DNA of 64,000 nucleotides from Thiorhodovibrio litoralis (GTDB taxonomy: Bacteria > Pseudomonadota > Gammaproteobacteria > Chromatiales > Chromatiaceae): the NCBI RefSeq assembly GCF_033954455.1, contig NZ_CP121473.1, positions 3,954,501 to 4,018,500 on the forward strand. The letters run 5' to 3'. Position numbers and translations under genes: made by a program. Below the pieces are notes generated by a model. It worked only from the letters and a program-made list of their open reading frames with translations, ran no database searches and was not told the origin of the DNA. This document shows, piece by piece, positions 21,208 through 30,388 of this stretch; within the stretch, counting starts at the first letter, position 1, and the number at the start of each line of letters is the position of its first letter.

Positions 21208-22910
21208 CAGAAATTCTCGTCCATAACCTGGTCATCGTCAGCCGCCTGGAGCTGGAATTCGGCCCCGGCATGACCGCCCTGACCGGCGAGACCGGCGCTG
21301 GCAAGTCCATTCTGATCGACGCCCTCGGCCTGACCCTGGGTGAACGCGCCGACGCGAGTATGATTCGCGCCGGCAGCGACAAAGCCGAGGTCAGTGCCCA
21401 TTTCGACCTGACCAACTGCCCACGCGCACGCGACTGGCTCGCCGAGCAGGAACTGGACGACGACGGCGAGTGCGCCATCCGCCGCGTGCTGCAGCCCAGC
21501 GGGCGCTCGCGCGCCTTCATCAACGGCCGCGGCGCCAGCGGCAGCCAGCTCAAGGCTCTGGGCGAGCTGCTGGTGGATATACACGGTCAGCATGCCCACC
21601 AATCCCTTCTGCGCGCCACCGCCCAGCGCGAGCTGCTCGATGGCTATGCCGCCCACGGCGACCTGCGCCAGGCAACAGCCCGGCACTTTCGGCATTTCCG
21701 CGACTGCGACGAGCGCTGGCAACGCCTGACCGCCGAGGGCGAGCAGCGCGCCGACCGCCTGGAGCTGCTGCGCTTTCAGCTCAATGAGCTCGACGACCTG
21801 GCGCTCAGCGCCGGTGAGCTCGACCAACTCGACGTCGACCAACGCCGCCTGGCCAATCAGGAGCGCCTTCAGGAGACCAGCGCGCGCATCCTGCAACTGC
21901 TCTACGATGGCGAGCCCGCCCTGCACGACCAACTCGGCCGCGCCGGAAGCGACTTAGCCGAACTCAGCGCCCTGGATGGTCGCCTGGCGCAAAGCGTCGA
22001 GCTCGTCGAAGGCGCCGCCGTGCAAATCGAAGAAGCCGCCTCCGACCTGCGCCAGTATCTCGACGCGCTCGACATGGACCCGGCGCGCCTGCAGGAGATT
22101 GAAGACCGCCTGAGCCGCATTCACGAGATTGCCCGCAAGTACCGCGTGCTGCCGGCCCAGCTCCCCGAGCTCCACCAGCAGCTCAAGGAGGAATGCGATG
22201 CGCTCGAGCAGGCCGACGCCAACCTCGACAGCCTGGCCGCCGAGCGCGACCAGGCCCGCGCGGACTATCTCGCCGCAGCCGAGACACTCAGCGCCGCGCG
22301 CCGCGCCGCCGCCGAGCGCCTGGCTGCGACTGTCACCGCCTCGATGCAGGAACTGGGCATGGCCGGCGGCCAGTTCGCCATCGACATCCAACACCAGGAC
22401 ATCGCCAGCGCCGCCGCGCACGGGCTCGATCAGATCAGTTTTCTGGTCAGCGCCAATCCCGGCCAGCCGATGCAGCCCTTGGCCAAGGTCGCCTCCGGTG
22501 GCGAACTCTCGCGCATCAGCCTTGCGATTCAGGTCGCCACCGCCAACTGTATTAGCATCCCCGTGCTGGTCTTCGACGAAGTGGACGTCGGCATCGGCGG
22601 CGGCGTGGCGGAAATCGTCGGCCGCCAACTGCGCCAGCTCGGCGAGGAGCGCCAGGTGCTTTGCGTCACCCACCTGCCCCAGGTCGCCGCGCAGGCACAC
22701 CATCAACTGCGAGTGCACAAACAAACCCGCGATGGACAGACCTTTGCCGACATCAACGCCCTCACGGCGGACGAGCGCGTGGAAGAAATCGCCCGCATGC
22801 TCGGCGGCACCGACATCACCGCCACCACCCGCGCCCATGCCGCGGAAATGCTGGCACGACCAGAGAAATCTGCCAGCAACAGCACAGACTCATCAGCGCA
22901 GGAGTCCTAA
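21201..22910 (+). CDS. recN: DNA repair protein RecN
   Basis: SMC-like ATPase in recombinational double-strand break repair. 569 residues with a GTG start. The N-terminal Walker A is LTGETGAGKSILIDALGL. The centre is coiled coil, with HGQHAHQSLL before it. The C-terminal half has the ABC signature KVASGGELSRISLAIQ and Walker B VLVFDEVDVGIGGG. The start lies within the nadK end, so the two are coupled. Confidence 0.96.
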   Translation: MLTEILVHNLVIVSRLELEFGPGMTALTGETGAGKSILIDALGLTLGERADASMIRAGSDKAEVSAHFDLTNCPRARDWLAEQELDDDGECAIRRVLQPSGRSRAFINGRGASGSQLKALGELLVDIHGQHAHQSLLRATAQRELLDGYAAHGDLRQATARHFRHFRDCDERWQRLTAEGEQRADRLELLRFQLNELDDLALSAGELDQLDVDQRRLANQERLQETSARILQLLYDGEPALHDQLGRAGSDLAELSALDGRLAQSVELVEGAAVQIEEAASDLRQYLDALDMDPARLQEIEDRLSRIHEIARKYRVLPAQLPELHQQLKEECDALEQADANLDSLAAERDQARADYLAAAETLSAARRAAAERLAATVTASMQELGMAGGQFAIDIQHQDIASAAAHGLDQISFLVSANPGQPMQPLAKVASGGELSRISLAIQVATANCISIPVLVFDEVDVGIGGGVAEIVGRQLRQLGEERQVLCVTHLPQVAAQAHHQLRVHKQTRDGQTFADINALTADERVEEIARMLGGTDITATTRAHAAEMLARPEKSASNSTDSSAQES

Positions 22911-22913
22911 CCA

Positions 22914-22997
22914 ATGAGCAAAAGCAAAACCAAGGACAAGTGCTGCAAAAACTACAAGAAAGGCAAACGCTGCAAGGACTGCCCCAAGCGCAAGTGA
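22914..22997 (+). CDS. 27-residue Cys/Lys-rich small protein
   Basis: MSKSKTKDKCCKNYKKGKR then CKDCPKRK. It has four Cys (CC and CKDC) and 13 basic residues. GGAG lies 9 bases upstream of the ATG, and the gene follows recN by 3 bp. Cys spacing CC...CxxC suggests metal binding (inference). I recall similar tiny Lys/Cys proteins in gammaproteobacteria, usually unannotated. Followed by a short terminator-like hairpin. Confidence 0.65.
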   Translation: MSKSKTKDKCCKNYKKGKRCKDCPKRK

Positions 22998-23000
22998 CAA

Positions 23001-23020
23001 CGAGGAAGCCTCGGTCTTTT
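23001..23020 (+). terminator. Terminator-like hairpin after recN and the small Cys-rich gene
   Basis: Stem CGAGG/CCTCG with a 3-base loop, followed by GTCTTTT. It starts three bases after the small gene's stop. Confidence 0.5.
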
Positions 23021-23192
23021 CCGCAAAATGATCGTACCTGGTTATCACCCATGCGTCGCCCCGCGGAAGCGAAGTGAGCTGGGAGGAAAATCGACAGAAA
23101 TTACCTTGCCGATCGCACGCAGCCGCCAATTCACCAAGACGCCGCGGCGCACCTTTGTTAGGATTTTAACTTCGCCCCCATTAGCTCCACAG

Positions 23193-23269
23193 GCCCTCGT
23201 AGCTCAGCAGGATAGAGCAGCCGCCTCCTAAGCGGCAGGTCACAGGTTCGAATCCTGTCGAGGGCACCA
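23193..23269 (+). tRNA. tRNA-Arg (anticodon CCU)
   Basis: Complete cloverleaf: acceptor GCCCTCG/CGAGGGC, D-arm AGCTCAGCAGGATAGAGCA, anticodon arm with loop CTCCTAA (CCU, reading AGG), T-loop GGTTCGAATCC, and encoded CCA. The accessory island begins shortly after this gene, which is a usual integration landmark, but no integrase or 3'-end duplication was seen. Confidence 0.97.
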
Positions 23270-23743
23270 TTCGATTCACCACAATACTGATTTATAAAGG
23301 CTTTTGTTCCCGCTCGCTTCGATCTAGCCCACACATCCGCCCACACTTTCCGGGCCTGGCTGCGGCGGATGATCGAGGCTGATCTCGGTGGCCTGGTGCT
23401 GACGATGGTGTATTTCGTCGGAATACCCATAACCAAGCCATGCCGGAATATGTGCGGCGGTCGAAAAACGCCGAAAATCAACCACTTACTAGCATTGCTA
23501 CAGCAATGCTAGAGCTTGGCGGGCAGTGTGCGCCCAGATCGACGGGCACAAAAAACCCGACACAGGGCCGGGTTCGCTCGGGGCGTGAAGCTCGTTAAGC
23601 CCGAGTCCGCGGTCATCCTGCTCGGTTAACAGGACAACCGCTGCCAGATTACGCTACCCGCGCTTGGCTGTCTACCTGCAATCTTGAATGTTCTCAAGAG
23701 TTTAGAGCCGCCAATTTTGGCGACTCTAACTATCTGAGCAAGC
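23270..23743. other. Non-coding transition between the tRNA and the accessory island
   Basis: About 475 bp with no convincing gene. It contains a perfect inverted repeat (TTAGAGCCGCCAA / TTGGCGACTCTAA type, about 23700-23729) of unknown role and a tRNA-like stretch near 23600-23660 that does not fold properly. Confidence 0.45.
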
Positions 23744-23769
23744 AAAAAAAAACCCGGTGCTTGCCGGGG
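23744..23769 (-). terminator. Rho-independent terminator downstream of the first Rpn-like gene
   Basis: On the minus strand, CCCGG/CCGGG stem with a 6-base loop followed by nine T. It lies 7 bp after the stop of the 23776-24204 gene. Confidence 0.8.
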
Positions 23770-23775
23770 TCTCCA

Positions 23776-24204
23776 TCATTCCTCGCTGATGGGCGGCGGC
23801 AATCTCAAATGTTTATGGACTCCATCGGCCAGCACCGCCAGGCTCGCCACCGGCACCTGGTAGGCATCGCGGATTTTGTAATTGTAGGTGAACATCCGCT
23901 CGGCAAAGTCGCTTTCCGGATCGCCTTGCACTTCCACATGGGCCAGCACCCAAACCGGCGTCTCATCGCGCCGTGTGACGCCGACGAGTTTGTCGGCATA
24001 GCGGCGAGTGGTCCTGGCCTCGCGCACGATCTTCTGGAATTCCTTGTCGAGAAACTGCACGCCTTTGGACCAGTCAATCTCGGCATGGATGGCCGGGAAC
24101 AGCAGCGCGAAAAACTCCGGGAAGAACTTCTCCACGGCCTCCTTCCAGGGGCTGTCGTAGTCGGGTTTGTCGCCGGTGTCAGCGGCTTGGGTATCGGCTG
24201 TCAT
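23776..24204 (-). CDS. Rpn-like PD-(D/E)XK nuclease-family protein, C-terminally short
   Basis: 142 residues starting MTADTQAADTGDKPDYDSPW. It matches the N-terminal half of a common 'transposase-like' nuclease family (KEAVEKFFPEFFALLFPAIHA, FLDKEFQKIVREA, then VWVLAHVEVQGDPES with the E-x-Q catalytic signature). Usual members run about 300 residues with a C-terminal helical region like that in the 46634-47370 copy. Here the frame ends after the catalytic core (KHLRLPPPISEE) and a strong terminator follows, so the C-terminal part is missing. The 110-bp leader upstream is shared with three degenerate copies. Confidence 0.75.
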   Translation of the reverse strand: MTADTQAADTGDKPDYDSPWKEAVEKFFPEFFALLFPAIHAEIDWSKGVQFLDKEFQKIVREARTTRRYADKLVGVTRRDETPVWVLAHVEVQGDPESDFAERMFTYNYKIRDAYQVPVASLAVLADGVHKHLRLPPPISEE

Positions 24205-24314
24205 GGCGGGAGTGTAGCCGATTCGCTGGCGGGGGTGGAGCGCTGCGCCGACGCCTTCTCGCGTCGGAGTGCATTGAAGGCTTGACGTGGGAAAATAATT
24301 CGAGCCTGGACCCA
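24205..24314 (-). repeat. Shared leader of the MTADTQ-type Rpn genes, copy 1
   Basis: About 110 bp directly upstream of the ATG, also found before the copies at 31049, 32930 and 46634. It contains a GC-rich hairpin (CCGACGC...GCGTCGG) and ends in GACGTGGGAAAATAATTCGAGCCTGGACCC-type sequence (24284-24313), whose last part is the dispersed border motif. Confidence 0.7.
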
Positions 24315-24368
24315 ATTGTTGCTGGTAAGATCATGTCTTACGTTTTTCGGCCAGCGATCATCAACAAC

Positions 24369-24629
24369 ATGGAAACAACACGTCTTTCCAGCAAAGGTCA
24401 GGTCATTCTGCCGAAGACGATTCGGGAGAATTATCATTGGTCGGCGGGTACCGAGCTCGAGATCGAAGAATGTCAGGACGGCATCGTCCTGCGGCCGAAG
24501 AAGCCGGTCCCGTCAACCCAGCTTAGTGACGTGGTTGGGTGCGCGGGCTACCGAGGTCCGGCCAAATCCCTCGACGAAATGGAGGAAGCCATCGCCCGGG
24601 GAGTGCGCGAAAATCATGCTCGCGATTGA
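24369..24629 (+). CDS. AbrB-fold antitoxin (VapB-like)
   Basis: 86 residues beginning METTRLSSKGQVILPKTIRE, the swapped-hairpin AbrB DNA-binding motif. The C-terminal tail (PAKSLDEMEEAIARGV) is the usual toxin-binding region. Its end overlaps the downstream PIN toxin by 14 bp in another frame, the classical antitoxin-toxin arrangement. Likely autorepressor. Confidence 0.87.
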   Translation: METTRLSSKGQVILPKTIRENYHWSAGTELEIEECQDGIVLRPKKPVPSTQLSDVVGCAGYRGPAKSLDEMEEAIARGVRENHARD

Positions 24630-25005
24630 TACAAATGTCATCGTACGAATTGTCACCAATGACGATCCGGAACAGAGCCCGAGAGCGATAGCACTATTCG
24701 AGCGAGAACGTATTTTTCTCACCAAGACGGTGCTGCTAGAAACCGAGTGGGTACTCAGGTTTTCCTACCAACTCTCCCGCGAGGCCATCGTCTGTGCATT
24801 GCGAAAAGTGATCGGCCTGCAACAGGTCGAAGTCGAGAATATCGGGGTTGTCGTCATGGCGCTCGACAGGCATGAGCAGGGCATGGACTTTGCCGATGCG
24901 TTGCATCTAGCGAGCAGCGCAAAGGCGGCAGAGTTTGCGACCTTTGATGAGAAGCTCGTTAAGTTCGCGAAGAGACTTCAATCGAAGGGCGTTATAGCTC
25001 TTTGA
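24616..25005 (+). CDS. vapC: PIN-domain toxin (VapC-like)
   Basis: 129-residue PIN ribonuclease. Acidic residues fit the motifs MLAIDTNVIVR (Asp), VLLETEWVL (Glu), GMDFADALHLA (Asp) and FATFDEKLVK. Starts inside the antitoxin gene. Ends 5 bp before the border motif that adjoins IS110 copy 1. Confidence 0.88.
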   Translation: MLAIDTNVIVRIVTNDDPEQSPRAIALFERERIFLTKTVLLETEWVLRFSYQLSREAIVCALRKVIGLQQVEVENIGVVVMALDRHEQGMDFADALHLASSAKAAEFATFDEKLVKFAKRLQSKGVIAL

Positions 25006-25028
25006 TAACAATTCAAGCCTGGCCCCTT

Positions 25029-25640
25029 CTATGAGGCGTGTTTTGTCAAGCCCTTTTGAAAGCCTTGTCCGATTCAGTACCGTCGAGCAAATCAGAACGT
25101 TACAGTCGTTCCCGCATTGCATGAGCGCGCAAATCGGCCGATCCGCCGCGCTTCTCTCTCCCCGAAGGGGCGGGCGTGGTTCATCGAAACGCTCGCGCAT
25201 GGCAACGGCGTCGAGCGCTGTTCACACGCTTTCAAATAGCCTGATCACTCACTTTGAATCGTCACTCGCTTATTCGTTCTCCTGTGCAATGGCGGCCGTT
25301 TGGTCAGCGCGTTTTGCTCGGTTTCATCGGCATTGCGAGCGTTGTGACAGCCATGGGTTGTCTCGGTTTGAAAGCCGACGGATTCTGTGCGAATCCGCTC
25401 CACCTTCTATCCGTGCCGGGAAGCCCGGTCACCTGAAATTGCATGCGATGTTCGCCGCTGAAACCGATTGAAAAGGAAAGCGCCCCTTCTTTTAAAACGG
25501 CATGACCAGGGGTCAGCCCAGGTTCCAGTCGGGCGCTTTCGACAACCTTGACCGTGATCCGTCGCGTTGCTCTCTCCTCGGGCGTTGGCGCTGTGCTTGG
25601 CCGTTGGGGGTAACTGGATGTCTTCCGCGGGCGGCGGGCC
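25029..25640 (-). ncRNA. Long non-coding 3' end of IS110 copy 1; candidate bridge-RNA region
   Basis: No believable ORF in 610 bp. It is near-identical to the other copy except for a few single changes and a cluster at 25206-25288, including a 24-base stretch (25265-25288) replaced without change of length. IS110-family elements encode a bridge RNA in a non-coding end; in the IS1111 group it follows the transposase, as here. Placement of an RNA within this segment is inference. Confidence 0.3.
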
Positions 25641-26768
25641 TTAGCCGGCTTTGAGCACCGCGCCGTCTGGGATCTCGCCCTGTTCGAGATAGCGCCACAA
25701 GGCGATGAGCAGCTTGCGCGCCAGGGCGACGATGCCGATGCGACGCATGCGTTTGCCGCCGGTGGCAAAGCGCTCGCGGTACCAGCGGCTCAGGGCGCTG
25801 TCAGGCTGATAGCGCAACCACAGCCAGGACAGTTCAACCATGAGCGCGCGGATGCGCCGGTTGCCGGCCTTGCTGATGCCTTGGTCGCGCTGATCATCAC
25901 CGCTCGCATAGGGCGTGGGGGTGAGCCCGGCACAGGCGGCCAGCTGCTGGCGATTGCGAAAGCCGCGCCAGCTGAAGAATTCCATGACCAAGATCCAGCT
26001 CGAAACCCAGCCGATGCCTTTGAGCTCGAGCATGCGTGCGACTTGCTGGTGGGAGACGTCGGTGGCTTGCTCGACGCGGCGCTTTTGTTCTTGCTCGATG
26101 GCGCGGATTTGCTCATCAGCCAAGCAATAGCGCTGGTATTCGCGGCGGATCTCTTCTTTGAGGTCGGCGCCAAGGGGCTCGCCGGTGGCGGTGCACAAGT
26201 GATCGAGAGTATCGATGACGGTGTCGTTGAGACGCTCGATGACGAGACCCTGGGCGATGAAGAGCGATTTGATTCGGGAGCTGTGGGCGCCACGTTCGCG
26301 GATCAGTCGCTCGCGCTCGCGGTTCAGCCGCATCCGATCCTCGGCCCCGGCACTGGGGACGTTCACCACCGCGAGGGCTTTTTTCTCTCCGCCAAGATAC
26401 CGCATGAGCTGCACCAGCAGCGCTTCGACGTCGACCCGGTCGGTCTTCACGCGCCGCTTCTTGCGGTTGACCTGAATGCTGGCCGAGTCGACCACGCGGC
26501 TGTGAATCCCCCAGGATTCCAATGTACGATGAATCCAGAATCCATCCCGGCCGGCTTCGTAAACGCTTTCAATGACACAATCCGCGCTGAGTCCAAGCTT
26601 CCCCTTGGCGATCTCGATCTGCTCGTGCAAGGCGGGAAGATCGCGCGCTTCGATGGTCTTGATGCGGATCTTCTCGCCGTTGCTGAAGCCCAGCTTCCAG
26701 GTTTTGTTGCTCAGCTCAAGGGCCAGATAGAGGGTGGTCTTCGGCGTTTGGACAGCGGCAGTGGTCAT
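25641..26768 (-). CDS. IS110-family transposase, copy 1
   Basis: 375 residues. The N-terminal DEDD/RuvC-like domain (residues about 10-170) shows TLYLALELSNKTWKLGF, CVIESVYEAGRDGFWIHR and KTDRVDVEALL. The C-terminal Transposase_20 domain shows ELKGIGWVSSWILV, QQLAACAGLTPTPYASGDD, QGISKAGNRRIRALMVEL, and contains the serine expected of IS110 recombinases. The protein is the same as the one at 55446-56573. Intact and presumably functional. Confidence 0.93.
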   Translation of the reverse strand: MTTAAVQTPKTTLYLALELSNKTWKLGFSNGEKIRIKTIEARDLPALHEQIEIAKGKLGLSADCVIESVYEAGRDGFWIHRTLESWGIHSRVVDSASIQVNRKKRRVKTDRVDVEALLVQLMRYLGGEKKALAVVNVPSAGAEDRMRLNRERERLIRERGAHSSRIKSLFIAQGLVIERLNDTVIDTLDHLCTATGEPLGADLKEEIRREYQRYCLADEQIRAIEQEQKRRVEQATDVSHQQVARMLELKGIGWVSSWILVMEFFSWRGFRNRQQLAACAGLTPTPYASGDDQRDQGISKAGNRRIRALMVELSWLWLRYQPDSALSRWYRERFATGGKRMRRIGIVALARKLLIALWRYLEQGEIPDGAVLKAG

Positions 26769-26978
26769 GTTCGGTCTCCTCGTGGCTCGGGGTTAATGTC
26801 GAGGCTTAGACTTGGATGGCCTACATAGTTTCTATTCTCTATTCTTGATCCAAATATATGGGTTATTTGTTACCGATACGGGTATTGACGGGGGTTTTCG
26901 GCAGGTGGCGACTCGCTATAGATTATGCGCAATCCCATGTCGGGGTCAGACCAGCGCTAGGCCTCGCCAGGACTGGGC

Positions 26979-27191
26979 TCAGGCCGACTCGCGCGATCTG
27001 CTCGCGGCCGGCTTCGCGGCTGATTCGACCGCTTTGAGGTTTGGGCGCCGCCCTTCGGAATTGCCCGGCTGATACTGCCGCATCACTTGCACAAAGGCGT
27101 CGAAATCGTCCAAGAAACATGCGCAAAAATGCGACGTGACCTTTGCGTCAATTTCTTCAAGCGCCGTCTGTAGATGGCGCTCAAAAAGCGC
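26979..27191 (-). pseudogene. Possible C-terminal gene fragment beside the IS21 left end
   Basis: A frame open from the stop at 27192-27194 reads FERHLQTALEEIDAKVTSHF, later DDFDAFVQVMRQYQPGN, then an Ala/Ser-rich tail to TGA; about 70 residues without a start. It could be the tail of a gene cut by the IS21 element; the 30668-31009 frame on the same strand beyond the element is a candidate front part. Family not recognised. Confidence 0.3.
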
Positions 27192-27279
27192 TTATAGCCG
27201 GTGAATAGCGCAGTCAACCGCCAACGAGGCTGGTGACAAACCCCAGTCTCAGGTTGGTGTGGAAAGGCAGATCCAGGGG

Positions 27280-27338
27280 CCGAGGAGCGCACACCGGGAA
27301 GGAGCCCGGAGGGCGACTGGACGGTGTGCGCTCCTCGG
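27280..27338. repeat. 17-bp perfect inverted repeat in the IS21 leader
   Basis: CCGAGGAGCGCACACCG and its exact complement, separated by 25 bases. As RNA this is a very stable stem-loop, about 240 bp upstream of the first IS21 gene. It may block read-through transcription from outside or be a transposase site (inference). Confidence 0.7.
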
Positions 27339-27573
27339 CGCAGCGCCCGCGCGCGGCGGCTTGGTGTTGCGGGAGGGTCGCGTCATCGCCCTCGTCGGGG
27401 GTGACAACCGCGGAAAAAGCAGGTAGAGGCTTGGGGCCGTTGAGACAGGCGCGACCGCGGCTTCGACCACCACAGTCTCTCCGCGACCGCGCCCCCAACC
27501 GTGCATGGCACGGCCCGCCGGCAGTATCGGCCTGGCGGGAGAATACATCCACCCTCATCGGCGGGAGCCGCCG

Positions 27574-28044
27574 ATGTGCGCCCATTGCGCCCCATGCCTC
27601 AGTGCCCGTCTGTTCCTCTGTGCCCGTTGCCGTCAGCAGGTCGTACTCTGCAGTCGCTGTGATCGCGGCAACCGCTATTGCGGCCCCACCTGCGCACAAC
27701 GTGCCCGGCACGACGCCCAGCGTGCCGCCGCCCGACGCTACCAATCCAGCCGTCGCGGGCGCCATACCCATGCCGCCCGCCAAGCGCGCTACCGCCGTCG
27801 CCAGCGCGAAAAAGTGACGCATCAGGGTTCACCCCCGCGCCCATCCGATCAATGCTCCTGTGAGAACACCCCCACGCCGATTGCCGTGGCAGAGCCGGTC
27901 GCCGTTCTCAATCCCGCGGCGGTTGCCGATGATGCCCAGGTCCCCGAGGTGCCCTGTCATCGCTGCGGGTGTGAGTGCTCGCCTCTTCTGCGCCAAGGTT
28001 TTCTCCGCCGCCCGCAGTCAGGCGTTGCTGGCCGCGACCCCTGA
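27574..28044 (+). CDS. Cys-rich zinc-finger-like IS21 accessory protein
   Basis: 156 residues. The N-terminus has many Cys ([34 protein letters not shown]), followed by an Arg-rich stretch with [20 protein letters not shown] and VTHQGS. A second Cys cluster (CHRCGCEC) is near the end. GGGAG precedes the ATG. Proteins with this CDRGxxYC...RYQxSRxGRxxHAxR signature commonly precede istA-like genes (recollection). A nucleic-acid-binding role in transposition is inference. Confidence 0.7.
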   Translation: MCAHCAPCLSARLFLCARCRQQVVLCSRCDRGNRYCGPTCAQRARHDAQRAAARRYQSSRRGRHTHAARQARYRRRQREKVTHQGSPPRPSDQCSCENTPTPIAVAEPVAVLNPAAVADDAQVPEVPCHRCGCECSPLLRQGFLRRPQSGVAGRDP

Positions 28045-28061
28045 AGCCAACAGGAGCCATC

Positions 28062-29561
28062 ATGACCATCCCTTCCGAGCTCGAAGCCAAGATCCTGCGC
28101 TACTTCCTTGCTGAGCACTGGCGCGTCGGCACCATCGCCCAGCAGCTCGGCGTGCATCACGCCACCGTCGATCGGGTGCTGTCCCAGTCCGGACTGCCCA
28201 AAGTCGAGCGCGCCGCGCGTCCCTCGCTCATCGACCCCTATCTGCCCTTTGTCGTGGAGACGCTCAAGACCTATCCGCGTCTCACCGCCAGCCGGCTCTA
28301 TGCCATGGTGCGCGAGCGCGGCTATCGCGGCGGGCCGGATCATTTCCGCCATTTGATTGCCCATGTGCGCCCACGCCCGCAGCCCGAGGCCTTTCTGCGC
28401 TTAAAGACCCTGCCCGGTGAGCAGGCCCAAGTCGACTGGGGCCACTTTGGCAAGCTCACCATTGGCCGGGCCACCCGCACCCTGATGGCCTTTGTGATGG
28501 TGCTGAGCTTCTCGCGGGCGGTGTTTCTGCGCTTCTTTCTCGATGCCCAGATGGCCAACTTCCTGCGCGGGCATGTCGGCGCCTTCGCGGCCTGGGGCGG
28601 CGTGCCGCGGGTGCTGCTGTATGACAACCTCAAAAGCGCGGTGCTTGAGCGCCAGGGCGAGGCAATACGCTTTCATCCAACGCTGTTGGAACTGGCCGGT
28701 CATTATCGCTTCGAGCCACGTCCGGTCGCGGTGGCGCGAGGGAATGAAAAAGGCCGCGTGGAGCGGGCGATTCGCTACATTCGCGACAGTTTCTTTGCTG
28801 CGCGCACCTTCAGTGATCTGGCGGATTTGAATGCCCAGGCTGATACCTGGTGTCAGGGCCAGGCGGCGGATCGGCCGTGCCCGGAGGACCGCGCGCAGTC
28901 AGTGCGCGCGGTTTTTGAACAAGAACGCCCGCATCTGCTGGCCTTGCCGCCGGTTCCCTTTCCTACCGAAGAGCAGGTGGCGGTGTCGGTCGGGAAGACG
29001 CCCTATGTGCGCTTTGACCGCAACGACTATTCCATTCCCCACACTCATGTGCGCCGCACGCTCACGGTGGTGGCGTCGCTCGGGCAGGTGCGGGTGCTCG
29101 ATGGGGCCGCGGTGATCGCCACTCATGCGCGCTCCTTCGATGCCGGGGCGCAGGTGGAGGACCCGGCGCATGTGGCCGAGCTGGTGGCGCGCAAGCGCGC
29201 CGCGCGTCAGCACCGGGGGCAGGATCGGTTGATCCAGGCGGTACCGATCAGTCAGACCCTGCTGACCCAGGCCGCTGAACGCGGGGAGCCCTTGGGCAGC
29301 ATGACGGCGGCTTTGCTGCGCCTGCTCGATTCCTATGGGGCGGCGGAGCTGACAGCGGCAATCGAGGAGGCGCTGGCGCGCGAGGTGCCGCATCCCAATG
29401 CGGTGCGCCTGGCGCTGGAGCGCCGCCGCGAGGCGCGCGGACAGCCGCCGCCGATTCCGGTCACCCTGCCGGCGGATGCGCGGGTGCGCGAGGTGGTGGT
29501 GCGCACCCCGGCGCTGGGGGATTACGACCAGTTGCATGATGAACCGCCACGGGAGGACTGA
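28062..29561 (+). CDS. istA: IS21-family transposase IstA
   Basis: 499 residues. An N-terminal helix-turn-helix ([20 protein letters not shown]) precedes the DDE integrase core: [12 protein letters not shown] (D), [13 protein letters not shown] (D) and [15 protein letters not shown] (E). The C-terminal beta domain has [20 protein letters not shown] precedes the ATG. The stop is 2 bp from istB. Confidence 0.95.
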   Translation: MTIPSELEAKILRYFLAEHWRVGTIAQQLGVHHATVDRVLSQSGLPKVERAARPSLIDPYLPFVVETLKTYPRLTASRLYAMVRERGYRGGPDHFRHLIAHVRPRPQPEAFLRLKTLPGEQAQVDWGHFGKLTIGRATRTLMAFVMVLSFSRAVFLRFFLDAQMANFLRGHVGAFAAWGGVPRVLLYDNLKSAVLERQGEAIRFHPTLLELAGHYRFEPRPVAVARGNEKGRVERAIRYIRDSFFAARTFSDLADLNAQADTWCQGQAADRPCPEDRAQSVRAVFEQERPHLLALPPVPFPTEEQVAVSVGKTPYVRFDRNDYSIPHTHVRRTLTVVASLGQVRVLDGAAVIATHARSFDAGAQVEDPAHVAELVARKRAARQHRGQDRLIQAVPISQTLLTQAAERGEPLGSMTAALLRLLDSYGAAELTAAIEEALAREVPHPNAVRLALERRREARGQPPPIPVTLPADARVREVVVRTPALGDYDQLHDEPPRED

Positions 29562-29563
29562 GC

Positions 29564-30388
29564 ATGAGTGAACAGGATCCGCAGATGCTGAAACAACGCG
29601 CCCAGGCGCTGAAGCTCTATGGGGTGCTGGCGCATTGGGCGGAGGTGGTGGACGCGCCTTGGCTGGTGAGCGTGTTGCAGTGGGAGGAAGAGGCCCGGGC
29701 GCAGCGCTCGCTGGAGCGACGCATGAAGCAGGCGCACTTGGGGCGGTTCACACCACTGGCGGATTTCGATTGGAATTGGCCCAAGCGCTGTGATCGCGCG
29801 GCGATTGAGGAGTTGATGGGCCTTGGCTTTGTCGCCGAGGCGCTGAATGTGGTGCTGATCGGCCCCAACGGGGTGGGCAAGACGACGATTGCGCGCAATC
29901 TGGCGCGGCAGGCGGTGCTGGCCGGGCGCACGGTGCTGTGCACGTCGGCGGCGGCGATGCTCAATGCGCTGCTGGAAGCCGACGGGGAGCGGGCGCTGCG
30001 CGCGCGCCTGAATGCCTATGCCCGCGTGCAGCTGTTGCTGATCGATGAGATCGGGTATCTGTCGTATTCCAACCGCCACGCGGATTTGCTCTTTGAGGTG
30101 GTGTCACGCCGCTATGAGAGGCATCCGACCCTGGTGACAACGAACCGCCCCTTTGCCGAGTGGGGGGAGGTGTTTCCCAATGCCGCCTGTGTGGTGTCGC
30201 TGATCGATCGCTTGGTCCATCACGCGGAGATCATTCAGATCGATGGGGAGTCCTATCGGCTCAAGGAGGCGAAGGAGTCCGCGACGCGGCGGCGTGAGCA
30301 GCGCGCGGCACGGACCAAGCCGGCGTCAAAGACGCCTCCAGCACAGCCAGGAGAGGAGCATGTATCCACCCCCGATGATTCCCTATGA
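29564..30388 (+). CDS. istB: IS21-family helper ATPase IstB
   Basis: 274-residue DnaC-like AAA+ ATPase that targets IstA. Walker A VVLIGPNGVGKTTIARNLA, Walker B VQLLLIDEIGYLSYS, sensor-like PTLVTTNRPFAEW. The basic C-terminal tail (RRREQRAARTKPASK) overlaps the next small gene. Confidence 0.95.
   Translation: MSEQDPQMLKQRAQALKLYGVLAHWAEVVDAPWLVSVLQWEEEARAQRSLERRMKQAHLGRFTPLADFDWNWPKRCDRAAIEELMGLGFVAEALNVVLIGPNGVGKTTIARNLARQAVLAGRTVLCTSAAAMLNALLEADGERALRARLNAYARVQLLLIDEIGYLSYSNRHADLLFEVVSRRYERHPTLVTTNRPFAEWGEVFPNAACVVSLIDRLVHHAEIIQIDGESYRLKEAKESATRRREQRAARTKPASKTPPAQPGEEHVSTPDDSL

Larger units (their letters stand above)
25025..26833 (-). mobile_element. IS110-family element, copy 1
   Basis: About 1.8 kb aligned without any length difference to 54830-56638 (constant offset 29805), with flanks diverging beyond. 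The transposase lies on the minus strand with only about 65 bp of upstream end but about 610 bp of downstream non-coding end. Both ends carry TTCT (CCTTCT at left, AGTTTCT at right), compatible with the CT core of IS110-type recombination. The left flank is AATTCAAGCCTGGCC, a variant of the dispersed border motif. Exact ends are inferred from the comparison only. Confidence 0.85.

Noticed and set aside
23158-23481. Minus-strand frame of 107 codons over the tRNA
   Set aside because: Contains the well-known spurious DRIRTCDLPLRR-type string produced by reading a tRNA antisense; not a gene.
23595-23665. tRNA-like stretch on the minus strand (GCGCGGGTAGCGTAATCTGG...)
   Set aside because: The start resembles a tRNA acceptor and D-arm, but the anticodon arm closes a 9-base loop and no matching 3' acceptor strand or T-loop is present; at best a degenerate relic.
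25881-26828. 315-codon plus-strand frame opposite the IS110 transposase (also at 55686-56633)
   Set aside because: Antisense shadow of a conserved transposase; no ribosome site, no family.
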